A stretch of DNA of 64,000 nt from Streptomyces coffeae (lineage in GTDB: Bacteria; Actinomycetota; Actinomycetes; Streptomycetales; Streptomycetaceae). The notes below the pieces were generated by a model that saw only the letters and a list, made by a program, of their open reading frames with translations, was not told the origin of the DNA and did no database searches. The stretch's first letter is position 1, and every line of letters begins with the position of its first letter. Position numbers and translations under genes: made by a program. Positions 36,135-44,806 of the stretch are shown here, piece after piece. The stretch spans positions 62,001-126,000 of the forward strand of contig NZ_JAERRF010000003.1 of NCBI RefSeq assembly GCF_016741875.1, in the 5' to 3' direction.

Positions 36135-37754
36135 TCACCCCTGGTGTTCGCCGGGGTCCAGGGGTGGGGCGGTGACACCGCAGTGGTAGGCGCATTGGGG
36201 TCGACACGGGGCGCGGGGGCGCTCCTCGCGCCCTGCGGCGCCCGCCGCCTCCACGGGGACCCCGGCCTCCTCCCGCGGCGTCTCCGGCGTCTCCAGCACA
36301 TCCGACCGGACCGTGGTCCAGGCCAGGACCGCACCCACCACCAGCACCACCGCACAGATCGGCATCGCCCGCCGGAAGGACTCCGAGAAGCGGTCCGCGG
36401 ACCGGTACGCCTCCTCGCTCATCCCCGCCAGCAGCGGCAGGGCCGCCACCGCGACCAGGCCCGCCGCCCGCGCAGCCGCGTTGTTGATACCGCTGGCCAG
36501 GCCCGCCCGGGAGACGTCCACCGAGGCCAGCACGGTCGCGGTGAGCGGGGCGACCAGCACCACCATGCCCAGCCCCATCACCAGCAGCGCGGGCAGGATG
36601 TCCCGCCAGTAGACCGCGCCCACCCCCGCCCGGGTCATCAGCAGCATCCCGACCGCGCACAGCAGCGGGCCCACGGTCAGCGGGATCCGGGGGCCGATCC
36701 GCTTGCCGAGCTCGCCCGAGCGGGCCGACAGCAGCAGCATCAGCACCGTGGTCGGCAGCAGCGCGGTGCCCGCCCCCAGGGCGGAGTAGCCCACCACCAC
36801 CTGAAGCTCCAGCACGGACAGGAAGAAGAAACCGGCGAAGGCCGCGTACACGCACAGTGTCACCGTGTTCACGGCGGTGAACTGGCGCGAGGCGAAGAGC
36901 GACAGTGGCAGCATCGGCTCGGCCCGCCTCCGCTCCACGGCGACGAAGGCCACCCCCAGCAGCACCCCGAGCACCGCCGGAACCACCACACCGGGCGATC
37001 CGCCCCCGCCCGGCGCGGCGATCAGCGCATAGGTCACCAGGCCCAGCGAGAGCGCGCCCAGCGCGGCGCCCAGGACGTCGAACCGGCCGTGCGCCGCCGG
37101 GTCGCGGGTCTCGGGGACATGGCGCAGCGCGACCGGGACACACACCGCCGCCAGCGGAACATTGAGGAAGAACACCCAGCGCCAGCCGGGCCCGTCCACC
37201 AGCCAGCCGCCGAGGAACGGGCCGATCGCCGCGCCGACCCCGCCGAAGCCGGACCACAGCCCGACCGCCCGCGCCCGGTCGTCGGGGTGGATCACGGACT
37301 GGATCAGAGCGAGCGAGCCGGGGGTGAGCAGCGCGCCGCCGATGCCCTGGAGGGCGCGGGCGGCGATCAGCACTCCGGCGTTCGGCGCCAGCCCGCACAG
37401 CAGTGAGGCCAGGGCGAACCACACCACTCCGAGCACAAAGATCCGCCGCCGTCCGAAGCGGTCCCCGAGCGCCCCGCCGAGCAGGATCAGCCCGGCGAGG
37501 GTGAGCATGTAGGCGTTGACGGTCCACTGGAGAACGGCCAGGTCGGCGTTGAGATCGAGCCCGATACGGGGCAGCGCCACATTGACCACGGTGCTGTCGA
37601 GCAGCGCCATCGCGGACCCCAGCACGGTGGTGAGCACCACCCAGCGCCCGGCGGGCTCGGAGAGCCGCAGCCGTGTCGGCCCCTTCGCGCCGGGCGGACC
37701 GCCGCCCGCCGCCTCCCCGCGTGCCGCAGCGGGCCGGGGCGAGGATTCGCTCAT
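36135..37754 (-). CDS. MFS multidrug transporter, 14-TM EmrB/QacA class, with Cys-rich C terminus
   Basis: 539 residues. About 14 hydrophobic helices; motif A in LGGALGDRFGRRRIF and the DHA2 hallmark ALLDSTVVNVALPRIG in the first helix, with GIGGALLTPGSLALIQ further on. It should export drugs or metabolites by proton antiport. The cytoplasmic C-terminal tail holds three closely spaced Cys residues (APCRPQCAYHCGV), unusual for this family. ATG at 37754; the frame continues into the fba region in another reading but only this start gives the MFS N terminus. Confidence 0.92.
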   Translation of the reverse strand: MSESSPRPAAARGEAAGGGPPGAKGPTRLRLSEPAGRWVVLTTVLGSAMALLDSTVVNVALPRIGLDLNADLAVLQWTVNAYMLTLAGLILLGGALGDRFGRRRIFVLGVVWFALASLLCGLAPNAGVLIAARALQGIGGALLTPGSLALIQSVIHPDDRARAVGLWSGFGGVGAAIGPFLGGWLVDGPGWRWVFFLNVPLAAVCVPVALRHVPETRDPAAHGRFDVLGAALGALSLGLVTYALIAAPGGGGSPGVVVPAVLGVLLGVAFVAVERRRAEPMLPLSLFASRQFTAVNTVTLCVYAAFAGFFFLSVLELQVVVGYSALGAGTALLPTTVLMLLLSARSGELGKRIGPRIPLTVGPLLCAVGMLLMTRAGVGAVYWRDILPALLVMGLGMVVLVAPLTATVLASVDVSRAGLASGINNAAARAAGLVAVAALPLLAGMSEEAYRSADRFSESFRRAMPICAVVLVVGAVLAWTTVRSDVLETPETPREEAGVPVEAAGAAGREERPRAPCRPQCAYHCGVTAPPLDPGEHQG

Positions 37755-37819
37755 ACCTGGATCATCCTCGCGCCGCCCGCCCGGGGCCAGCCCACGGCGC
37801 ACGCAGCGGCAACACGGAC

Positions 37820-37860
37820 CGGGCCCGGGACTCCGCCGTGATGGCGGGACCCCGGGCCCG
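37820..37860 (-). terminator. Terminator hairpin after fba
   Basis: Arms CGGGCCCGGG (37820-37829) and CCCGGGCCCG (37851-37860), extended inward by CTCCGCC/GGCGGGA-type pairing, 31 bases beyond the fba stop. Confidence 0.75.
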
Positions 37861-37891
37861 GAACGACGCGTGCGCGAAAGGCGCGGCCGCG

Positions 37892-38917
37892 TTACTTGCT
37901 CAGCTTCGTACCCGTGGAGCGCAGGTTGGCGCACGCCTGCGTGACGCGCTCGGCCATGCTCTTCTCGGCCAGCTTGCCCCAGCTGCGCGGGTCGTAGGTC
38001 TTCTTGTTGCCGACCTCGCCGTCGACCTTGAGCACACCGTCGTAGTTGCGGAACATGTGGTCCGCGATCGGGCGGGTGAAGGCGTACTGGGTGTCGGTGT
38101 CGAGGTTCATCTTCACGACACCGTTCTCCAGCGCGGTGAGGATCTCCTGCTCGGTGGAGCCGGAGCCGCCGTGGAAGACGAAGTCGAACGGGTCCTGCCG
38201 ACCGGTCTTCGCGGCGATACCGTCCTGGAGCTGACGCAGCAGCTCCGGGCGGAGCACCACATTGCCCGGCTTGTAGACGCCGTGGACGTTGCCGAAGGAC
38301 GCGGCCAGCAGGTAGCGGCCCTTCTCGCCCAGGCCCAGGGCCTCGGCGGTGCGCTCGACATCGGCGACGGTGGTGTACAGCTCGTCGTTGATCTCGTGCG
38401 AGACGCCGTCCTCCTCGCCACCGGTCGGGGTGATCTCGACCTCGAGGATGATCTTGGCCTTGACGGCCTCGGCCAGCAGCTCCTGCGCGATGGCGAGGTT
38501 GTCGTCCAGCTTCTCCGCGGAGCCGTCCCACATATGGGACTGGAACAGCGGGTTCTGCCCGTCCGCCACCCGCTCCTGGGAGATCTTGAGCAGCGGACGG
38601 ACATAGCCGTCCAGCTTGTCCTTGGGGCAGTGGTCGGTGTGCAGCGCGATGTTGACCGGGTACTTCTTGGCGACGACGTGCGCGAACTCGGCGAGCGCGA
38701 CCGCGCCCGTCACCATGTCCTTGCTGTACTGACCGCCCAGGAACTCGGCACCACCGGTGGAGATCTGGACGATGCCGTCGCTTTCCGCCTCGGCGAAGCC
38801 ACGCAGTGCGGCGTGCAGGGTCTGGGTCGAGGTCACGTTGATCGCCGGGTAGGCGAACTTGCCTGCCTTCGCCCGGTCGAGCATCTCGTTGTAGATCTCA
38901 GGGGATGCGATGGGCAT
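37892..38917 (-). CDS. fba: Fructose-bisphosphate aldolase, class II
   Basis: Zinc-dependent aldolase interconverting fructose 1,6-bisphosphate and triose phosphates. 341 residues with the zinc ligands in ALHTDHCPKDK and in HGVYKPGNVVL and FVFHGGSGS, and NLDTDTQYAF near the phosphate site; long form as in actinobacteria and yeast. ATG at 38917 has AAGGAG at eight bases. Monocistronic with its own terminator; a parS site lies in the upstream spacer. Confidence 0.97.
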   Translation of the reverse strand: MPIASPEIYNEMLDRAKAGKFAYPAINVTSTQTLHAALRGFAEAESDGIVQISTGGAEFLGGQYSKDMVTGAVALAEFAHVVAKKYPVNIALHTDHCPKDKLDGYVRPLLKISQERVADGQNPLFQSHMWDGSAEKLDDNLAIAQELLAEAVKAKIILEVEITPTGGEEDGVSHEINDELYTTVADVERTAEALGLGEKGRYLLAASFGNVHGVYKPGNVVLRPELLRQLQDGIAAKTGRQDPFDFVFHGGSGSTEQEILTALENGVVKMNLDTDTQYAFTRPIADHMFRNYDGVLKVDGEVGNKKTYDPRSWGKLAEKSMAERVTQACANLRSTGTKLSK

Positions 38918-39051
38918 CTGTCCGCTCCTTGTGATGTGCGGGTGAGGTTCTGGGCCCTGACCTAGAGGGGCGACGTCATCGTCACGGCCATCTTTCCAGA
39001 CTCCACCGATTGCTCCACCCGGCGCACTCGGGGATGACACGGAAGGGGGCC

Positions 39052-39073
39052 GGTGGTTTCACGTGAAACCACC
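39052..39073. other. parS centromere-like site (ParB-binding palindrome)
   Basis: A perfect 22-bp palindrome whose core is GTTTCACGTGAAAC (39056-39069), identical to the streptomycete parS consensus as I know it. It lies in the spacer between the fba and pyrE genes. Streptomyces parS sites cluster within a few hundred kilobases of oriC and organise the origin region through ParB, so the window is probably origin-proximal. Confidence 0.88.
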
Positions 39074-39126
39074 ATGTCAGCGATGCGCGGGGGGCCGGCG
39101 GTCCCGGCTCCGGTGCCGCTCCCGCC

Positions 39127-39666
39127 TCAGCTGAGGCCGAGGTCGGCGAGCGAGTACGCCGGGAGATAGCGGAGCCCGGCGTCCGCGATGGCCGGTGCGG
39201 CGCCGCGCTCGACGATCGTGGCGACCGCGACGACCTCGGCGCCCGCCTCGCGGGCCGCCTCGACCGCGGTCAGCGGAGAGCCGCCGGTGGTGGAGGTGTC
39301 CTCGACCACCAGCACCCGGCGGCCCGCGATGTCCGGGCCCTCGATCCGCCGCTGGAGACCGTGGGTCTTCTGCGCCTTGCGGACCACAAACGCGTCGAGG
39401 CGGCGGCCCCGCGCGGCGGCCGCGTGCAGCATGGACGTGGCCACCGGGTCGGCGCCGAGGGTGAGCCCGCCCACCGCGTCGTACTCCAGGTCGGCCGTGG
39501 TGTCGAGCATGACCTGCCCGACCAGCGGCGCGGCCTCGGCGTCCAGGGTGATCCGGCGCAGATCGATGTAGTAGTCGGCCTCCCGCCCGGAGGAGAGGGT
39601 CACCTTGCCGTGGACCACGGCCTTGTCCTTGATCTGCCGCAGCAGGGCGTCACGCGCATCGCTCAT
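39127..39666 (-). CDS. pyrE: Orotate phosphoribosyltransferase
   Basis: Converts orotate and PRPP to OMP in pyrimidine synthesis. 179 residues with VTLSSGREADYYIDLR, LTLGADPVATSML, the Lys-rich catalytic loop FVVRKAQKTHG and the PRPP motif VLVVEDTSTTGGS. ATG at 39666 begins SDARDALLRQIKDKAV; no strong ribosome site is visible. It stands apart from other pyr genes, as is usual in actinobacteria. Confidence 0.95.
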   Translation of the reverse strand: MSDARDALLRQIKDKAVVHGKVTLSSGREADYYIDLRRITLDAEAAPLVGQVMLDTTADLEYDAVGGLTLGADPVATSMLHAAAARGRRLDAFVVRKAQKTHGLQRRIEGPDIAGRRVLVVEDTSTTGGSPLTAVEAAREAGAEVVAVATIVERGAAPAIADAGLRYLPAYSLADLGLS

Positions 39667-39721
39667 GCCGATGAGCTTATGCGGTGCGCCGGGACGCCCC
39701 ACGACACCCTCCGGACCTCCC

Positions 39722-40543
39722 CTACGCCAGGCTCCGCCAGCTGAAGGTCATGGACATCTCCAGCGGGTCGATGGGCGTGACCAGGCGCGGCAGGGTGTTG
39801 AGACCGTTGGGCGGCCCGGACTGCGGCTCGACGCACACCGCCTCGGCCTGCTCGTCGTAGATCACCACCCACTCACTGCGGCTGCTGACCTTCAGCTCCA
39901 GCCGCCGCGGCCAGGTGAGCGTGACATCCACCCCGGCGGGCATGCCGAAGCAGTCGTCCCAGGGGCCGGGGCGGAGCGGGATCCGGTCGCCGGTGGGGAG
40001 GTGGTCCGCACCGCGCTCCTCCTGCCACTCGGCGTCGAAGTCCAGCCGGACCTCCTCACCGCCGTCCTCCAGGGTGCGCAGGAACCACGGGTGCCAGCCC
40101 GCCTGGGCCGGGAAGGAGTCGCCCTCGGTCTCCACGCTCATGGTCGCGGTCAGACCGTCCGGGGTCAGCTCGAAGGTCTGGGTGACCCGGCCCTCGTACG
40201 GCCACGGATCCGCGAGGTCGTAGGTGAAGGCGGCGGAGGACGGACCGGTGGCGGCCGGGCGCCAGGCGACGTCCCGGCCGGTGCCGTGGATCGCGTGCGG
40301 CGGTGCGTTCACGGGCAGTTGATGGGTCCGGCCGCCGTTGCGGAACCGTCCGAGCTCGACCCGGCCGCACCACGGCACCATCGGGAAGGCGCCGTACCGC
40401 GGACCCTGGCGCAGTACCTCCGTGCCGCCGATGCGCAGCGAGCCGATACGGCAGCCGTTGTCGGGCGAAACGGTCAGCTCGGCGTCACCGGCGGTCAGCC
40501 GTACGCCCTTGGTATCCGTTGTCTCTTCGGTGGTCACGCCCAC
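39722..40543 (-). CDS. Aldose 1-epimerase-like protein
   Basis: 273 residues of the galactose mutarotase superfamily: VSPDNGCRIGSLRIGG, MVPWCGRVELGRF, the catalytic His pair HAIHGTG and GWHPWFLR, and a final VVYDEQ-like strand with ESQ replaced by VEPQSGPPN. Probably equilibrates alpha and beta sugar anomers or acts on hexose phosphates. GTG 40543 is used; GTG two codons inside is an alternative. It is 55 bases from pyrE on the same strand and may be co-transcribed with it. Confidence 0.85.
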   Translation of the reverse strand: MGVTTEETTDTKGVRLTAGDAELTVSPDNGCRIGSLRIGGTEVLRQGPRYGAFPMVPWCGRVELGRFRNGGRTHQLPVNAPPHAIHGTGRDVAWRPAATGPSSAAFTYDLADPWPYEGRVTQTFELTPDGLTATMSVETEGDSFPAQAGWHPWFLRTLEDGGEEVRLDFDAEWQEERGADHLPTGDRIPLRPGPWDDCFGMPAGVDVTLTWPRRLELKVSSRSEWVVIYDEQAEAVCVEPQSGPPNGLNTLPRLVTPIDPLEMSMTFSWRSLA

Positions 40544-40603
40544 GAGCCTATGTGCAGCGGCTCACCGGCGGTCGCTCACCGGCCACGGCTCGACGACGGC
40601 CGC

Positions 40604-41551
40604 TCAACGACGCCGTCGGAGGACCCGGCGGCCGAGCACGACGGCGGAGGCGAGCACCACGGCCGCGGCGGGCGCGGCCCAGCGCAGCGCGACGCTGGTG
40701 GACGCGGTCTCCGGCGCGGGGACGGGGGCGTAGCGGCCGCGGGGCGGGGCGTGGTCGACCTCCTCGGTGGAGCGGCCGATCATCGTGCGGCGGGCATGGG
40801 CGGCCTCGGCCGGGGGCTCATCCTCGACCTCGCCCAGGCCGCTGGCCTCGTCCATCGACCCGACGCCTGCCACCTCGTCGACATCGTCGAGATCACCGAC
40901 CTCGTCCAGCTCGTCGATGTCGCCGTCGATGGCGTCGGCGTCTGCGGCGGCCGCGGCCTCGAAGGCCGCCTCGTCATCGTCGAGATCCGCGCGGGGGTCG
41001 AGGGACGACGGCGGGATATCGGTGTCGAAGACCGACCGCGGCTCGGTATCGGCCTCATCCTGCGCCTCGTCCTGCGCCTCCGACGCATCGGGCGCCGCCG
41101 GGGCGGCCGGGGTGATCGGGGACGCCTCCAGCCCGGACGCCAGCGCCGCGGCGAAGCGGTCCAGCAGCCGGCGGGCGGCCGTGCCCGCGGCCTCGTCGCC
41201 GAACTCCGCGAGCCGTCCTTCGCCGCGGACCGTCCCGGAGCAGACCAGCGTGGTGCCGCCTTCGGCGGGCCGCGGTGTGACGGTCAGCGTGAGCTTGACC
41301 GAGCCGCTGCCGCGCGCCTCGGTGCCCTCGCCCTCGACCTCGAAGGAGCCGTCGCGCTCACCGATGCGCAGGGCCCCGCGGTAGGTGATGGTGGATCCGC
41401 CGATACGCAGCCGCAGCCGACCCGCCAGCGGCCCCGCCGCCTCGTCGGCGTCCTGCTGGAGCCCGGGGACGCAGCGGGCGATGCGATCGGGTTCCGCGAG
41501 TGCCGACCGGACGGTGTCGACGGGAAACGGAACGAACACCTCATGCTCCAT
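40604..41551 (-). CDS. Tail-anchored SRPBCC (CoxG-like) protein with acidic linker
   Basis: 315 residues. The first 145 form an SRPBCC/START-like ligand-binding domain of CoxG type (EVFVPFPVDTVRSALAEPDRIARCVPGLQ). A long, strongly acidic Asp/Glu/Ala linker (about 160-265) leads to one C-terminal TM helix (about 288-306) followed by RRVLRRRR, so the protein should be a cytoplasmic domain anchored by its tail. CoxG proteins help assemble or membrane-attach molybdenum hydroxylases, but no such genes are adjacent. Confidence 0.85.
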   Translation of the reverse strand: MEHEVFVPFPVDTVRSALAEPDRIARCVPGLQQDADEAAGPLAGRLRLRIGGSTITYRGALRIGERDGSFEVEGEGTEARGSGSVKLTLTVTPRPAEGGTTLVCSGTVRGEGRLAEFGDEAAGTAARRLLDRFAAALASGLEASPITPAAPAAPDASEAQDEAQDEADTEPRSVFDTDIPPSSLDPRADLDDDEAAFEAAAAADADAIDGDIDELDEVGDLDDVDEVAGVGSMDEASGLGEVEDEPPAEAAHARRTMIGRSTEEVDHAPPRGRYAPVPAPETASTSVALRWAAPAAAVVLASAVVLGRRVLRRRR

Positions 41552-41783
41552 AGCTCAAAACACTACCCATCGTGCGTTCCGTGAGACCCGTTCCCGCGCA
41601 ACTTTCGCTCCTGGCTCCCGCGAATTGGCGACCCGCGCCACGAAGACCGGACAGGGCCCTGGGCCCGGTCCGGTGGATCTTTGGGGAGCAGCCCGCGGCA
41701 TCTGGTGCAGGGAGCACCTGCCGGCGGTAGCCGGGGGCGCGGTGCCGGGCGTCGCGGGCCCGATCAGGTCCACCGGGCAGAGC

Positions 41784-43394
41784 CTAATCTCCGTATCCGT
41801 AGCGCGGATGCATCAGGGTGGAGGCGGGCAGCCCGAGCTCGCGACGGCGCTCGGCCGCGTGGGCGGCGGCGCGCAGGCCGCCGGGGGTCAGGGAGTGCGG
41901 GCGCGGGCCGCGGGGGGACAGCCGCAGCGGGACCGGGGCGCGGGACGCGAGCAGAAAGCCCCAGTCGCGGGGCGCCCTGTCGGTGCCGGGCACGGAGAAC
42001 ACCGGGCGCCGGGCGCCGATCACATACGGCACGGTCCACAGCCCGGCGGACCGCATCGTGGCCTCCACCGTCCAGTACGTGTGCGGCCGGGGGTGCACCG
42101 CGCCCGCGTGCACCACCAGCCGCCCGCCGGGCGCCAGCACCCGCTGGGCCAGCCCGTAGAACTCCTGCGAGTAGAACTTGGTGCCGGAGGTGAGCCGGGG
42201 GTCCGGCAGATCGCTGACCACCACGTCGTACGAGGCACGCCGGCGCAGCCAGTCGAAGGCGTCCGCGGTGACCACCCGCACCCGGGGGTCGCGGTAGGAG
42301 CGGGCGTTGAGCGCGGAGAGACCGGGGTCGCGGCGGGCCAGCCGCACCACCGCCGGATCGCGCTCGACGACGGTGACCGACCGGACCCCGGCGTACCGCA
42401 GGACCTCGCGGGTCGCGAGCCCGTCGCCGCCGCCCAGCACCAGGACACGGGCATGCGGACCGGCGGCCATCGCCGGGTGGATCAGCGCGTCGTGGTAGCG
42501 GACCTCGTCACGCCCGGAGACCCGCAGCCGCCCGTCCAGGAAGAGCGCCAGCGGGCGTCCGCTGCCCCCGCCGCCCGTGAGCACCACCTCCTGGACGCCG
42601 GTCCGCAGCGCGACGCGGACCCCCGGGCCGTAGACGGCCTGCCGGGCGGCACGCTCGAAGGAGGGGGTGAGCGCGACGCCCGCGGCCAGCACGGTCAGCA
42701 CCGTCACATTGGTGACGATCAGTGCCCAGCGCGCCCGGCCGCTCAGATCGCGGCGGAACAGCCACAGCACCAGCGCCGAGCCCGCCACGGCGTTGACCGC
42801 GCCGGTGACCAGCGCGCCGGTCAACTGCCCGAAGGCGGGCAGCAGCAGAAAGGGGAAGGCCAGCCCGCCGACCAGCGCGCCCACATAGTCCGCCGCGAAC
42901 AGATCGGCGACCGCGCCGCCCGCGTCCTGCCGCCGCACCCGCTGGATGAGGGTCATCAGCAGCGGCACCTCGGCGCCGATGAGGGCGCCGATGACGAGCG
43001 AGAAGGCGACGAGCGCGGGGCGGGAGTGGCCGCACCACGCGAAACTCGCGTACAGCGCCATCGCCGAGCAGCCGCCCACCAGCGCGAGCACCGCCTCGAC
43101 CGCGCCGAAGCCGACGGCGGCCCGGCAGCGCAGCCGCTTGGCCAGCAGTGAGCCGAGGCCCATCGCGAAGACCATCACCGACAGCACCACGGATGCCTGG
43201 GTGACCGAGTCACCGGCCAAATAGGAGGCGAGGGCGACCAGTTCGAGTTCGTAGACCAGGCCGCAGGCCGCGCAGACGAAGACGGTGAGGAGGACGAGGA
43301 AGCGGCCGAGCCCGGCCCGGACGGGCAGCCGCACCGGAGGCTCGGGCTCCGGTGACGGCGCATCCGAGACGGCGGGCGTCGGCGCTTCGATCAC
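41784..43394 (-). CDS. Polytopic membrane protein with C-terminal spermidine-synthase-like domain
   Basis: 536 residues. Residues 28-250 contain about seven hydrophobic helices ([26 protein letters not shown] is in the first). From about 270 the protein reads as a spermine/spermidine synthase fold: [21 protein letters not shown], the AdoMet loop [29 protein letters not shown] and the acidic [11 protein letters not shown]. Aminopropyl transfer is not certain; the membrane fusion suggests a different acceptor. GTG start, weak ribosome site. Confidence 0.85.
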   Translation of the reverse strand: MIEAPTPAVSDAPSPEPEPPVRLPVRAGLGRFLVLLTVFVCAACGLVYELELVALASYLAGDSVTQASVVLSVMVFAMGLGSLLAKRLRCRAAVGFGAVEAVLALVGGCSAMALYASFAWCGHSRPALVAFSLVIGALIGAEVPLLMTLIQRVRRQDAGGAVADLFAADYVGALVGGLAFPFLLLPAFGQLTGALVTGAVNAVAGSALVLWLFRRDLSGRARWALIVTNVTVLTVLAAGVALTPSFERAARQAVYGPGVRVALRTGVQEVVLTGGGGSGRPLALFLDGRLRVSGRDEVRYHDALIHPAMAAGPHARVLVLGGGDGLATREVLRYAGVRSVTVVERDPAVVRLARRDPGLSALNARSYRDPRVRVVTADAFDWLRRRASYDVVVSDLPDPRLTSGTKFYSQEFYGLAQRVLAPGGRLVVHAGAVHPRPHTYWTVEATMRSAGLWTVPYVIGARRPVFSVPGTDRAPRDWGFLLASRAPVPLRLSPRGPRPHSLTPGGLRAAAHAAERRRELGLPASTLMHPRYGYGD

Positions 43395-43501
43395 AAAGGG
43401 AACGTTACGTCACATAATGCTTACTGTTCGTCACCCACACGGGTGCATTGACGGCCGCTCATCCGTGCCTCGCTCCACCCCACCCCCAGACTCATCGCCC
43501 G

Positions 43502-44065
43502 TCAGCCACACGGAACTTGAGCCGGGACACCGTCCGCACCCGGCGGCCGCTGCCCGGCCGGACGCCGGGCCCCCACACAGGTGCGGGTGGTCACCAACCG
43601 CCCCTCCTGGGGGTAGGCGTGCCAGGTCCGCCAGCCCACGGTGCCCTCATGCCACTGCGCGAGCAGCGCGGTGAACGCGTGCGGACTGCCCGGGAACGTG
43701 CCCGCGAGACCGTGCGGATGGTCGGCGACCAGAGCCAGCAACTCCTGGGCGCGCCCGGCGAAGGACCCTGCCGACAACTCCTCGACACGCGCCGCGAATT
43801 CGTACTCGCGGCCGTCGACAAGGGTGGAGACCCCCAGCGGAAGCGGGGTGCTGCTGCCGGACATACAGGCCACGGTCTCCGAGCAGTGGCCGCCCTCCCC
43901 GTCGAGGAGGACCTGATGAGAGGCGCCGAGCAGCCTCAACTGCATGACGTGGCCGTGGAGTTGGAGATCGAGTACGGCCAGGGCTGGAAGCGGTTCCCGT
44001 CCCAGGCACCAGGCGAGATCAGCGGCGCGGGTATCGGTGTAAGCAGTCTTGAGGGTCGTGAGCAT
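43502..44065 (-). CDS. DUF2617 family protein
   Basis: 187 residues beginning LTTLKTAYTDTRAADLAWCLG, with LQLHGHVMQLRLLGASHQVLL and a conserved Cys/His set, matching what I know of DUF2617, an actinobacterial family of unknown function. The ATG at 44065 follows GGAG; the frame is open upstream but with poor codon use. The C-terminal 20 residues are basic and Pro-rich. Confidence 0.8.
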   Translation of the reverse strand: MLTTLKTAYTDTRAADLAWCLGREPLPALAVLDLQLHGHVMQLRLLGASHQVLLDGEGGHCSETVACMSGSSTPLPLGVSTLVDGREYEFAARVEELSAGSFAGRAQELLALVADHPHGLAGTFPGSPHAFTALLAQWHEGTVGWRTWHAYPQEGRLVTTRTCVGARRPAGQRPPGADGVPAQVPCG

Positions 44066-44410
44066 GGGTCGGCTCCGCAAGCACGCAGTGGAAAAAGATG
44101 GGCCGGCTCGCCCCGCGGTGGACCAGGGGTATACGCATACGCCGGCTCGTGCCCACGTGGGGTCCGTTGGGTCGGTGGTGGTATACGGAATCATGAAATG
44201 CTCGGCGCCACATCGTTTTTACCCACCTTCACCGGGTTTCCACCCCCTAGGGCGCCCACCAGATCAAGTGTTCAACAACCTCACGCCCGGCGCACGTTGG
44301 CGCGCCGGGCGTGGAATAGGGGTTTTACGGGCCGTCAGTTCGCTGTGTGCGCAGGTGAACCGGCGCATAGGGGGACGATGCGGGACCGGGCGGAAACGTC
44401 CGGGCGGCCG
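44066..44410. other. Spacer with terminator hairpin (44282-44313)
   Basis: 345 gene-free bases. The hairpin CACGCCCGGCGC/GCGCCGGGCGTG (12-base arms, eight-base loop) is placed to terminate the leftward Gly/Cys-rich gene, and in that direction it is followed by a GTTGTTG stretch. The remainder up to 44065 is less GC-rich and probably holds the promoter of the DUF2617 gene. Confidence 0.6.
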
Positions 44411-44677
44411 TCAGCAGCCACCGCCACCGCCGCCGCCGCCGCAGCCACCCCCACCGCCGCCACCACCGCCGCCGCACGACGAGCCACCGCCGCAGGAGGA
44501 ACCGCCCCCGCAGGACGAGCCGCCGGCGCTGCCGCCACCGGCCCACCAGCTACTCGAGGAACTGCCGCCGGAGCGCCGCCGGGGCCGCGCGGTGTGCCCC
44601 CCGGACCGGCTCGCCCCCACCGCGGCCAGCGCCGCGACCGTGAAGGCCACCACCACAAAAACAACAACAGAAGTCAT
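44411..44677 (-). CDS. Small membrane protein with Gly/Cys-rich tail
   Basis: 88 residues. One N-terminal hydrophobic helix (TSVVVFVVVAFTVAALAAVGA) is followed by a short basic stretch, then a Ser/Gly tract with repeated SSCGGG units (Cys spaced six residues apart) and a poly-Gly run broken by Cys, ending in Cys. AAGGAGAG nine bases before the ATG gives strong translational support, and the third positions do not simply reflect the opposite strand. Similar Cys-Gly tails occur at the end of larger TIGR04222-type membrane proteins, as I recall. Function unknown; Cys residues may bind metal, form disulphides or be modified. Confidence 0.7.
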   Translation of the reverse strand: MTSVVVFVVVAFTVAALAAVGASRSGGHTARPRRRSGGSSSSSWWAGGGSAGGSSCGGGSSCGGGSSCGGGGGGGGGGCGGGGGGGGC

Positions 44678-44806
44678 GCGTCCTCACTCTCCTTCCAAGC
44701 CCCCGTACAGCGAGGTACCGCGTCGTACCTGACCCGCTCATGCCCGGCGCCGCCACGGCCGAAAGCGAAGTTGAGGAAGTCCAGAGGTTCGGCGGAGGAT
44801 AGCGGC

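Noticed and set aside
44154..44164. CCCACGTGGGG considered as a second parS site
   Set aside because: It lacks the flanking GTTT/AAAC of the parS core and shares only the central CACGTG.
44335..44667. 110-residue alternative frame over the Gly/Cys-rich gene
   Set aside because: The frame starting at 44677 has a strong ribosome site and a TM helix; the alternative has neither.
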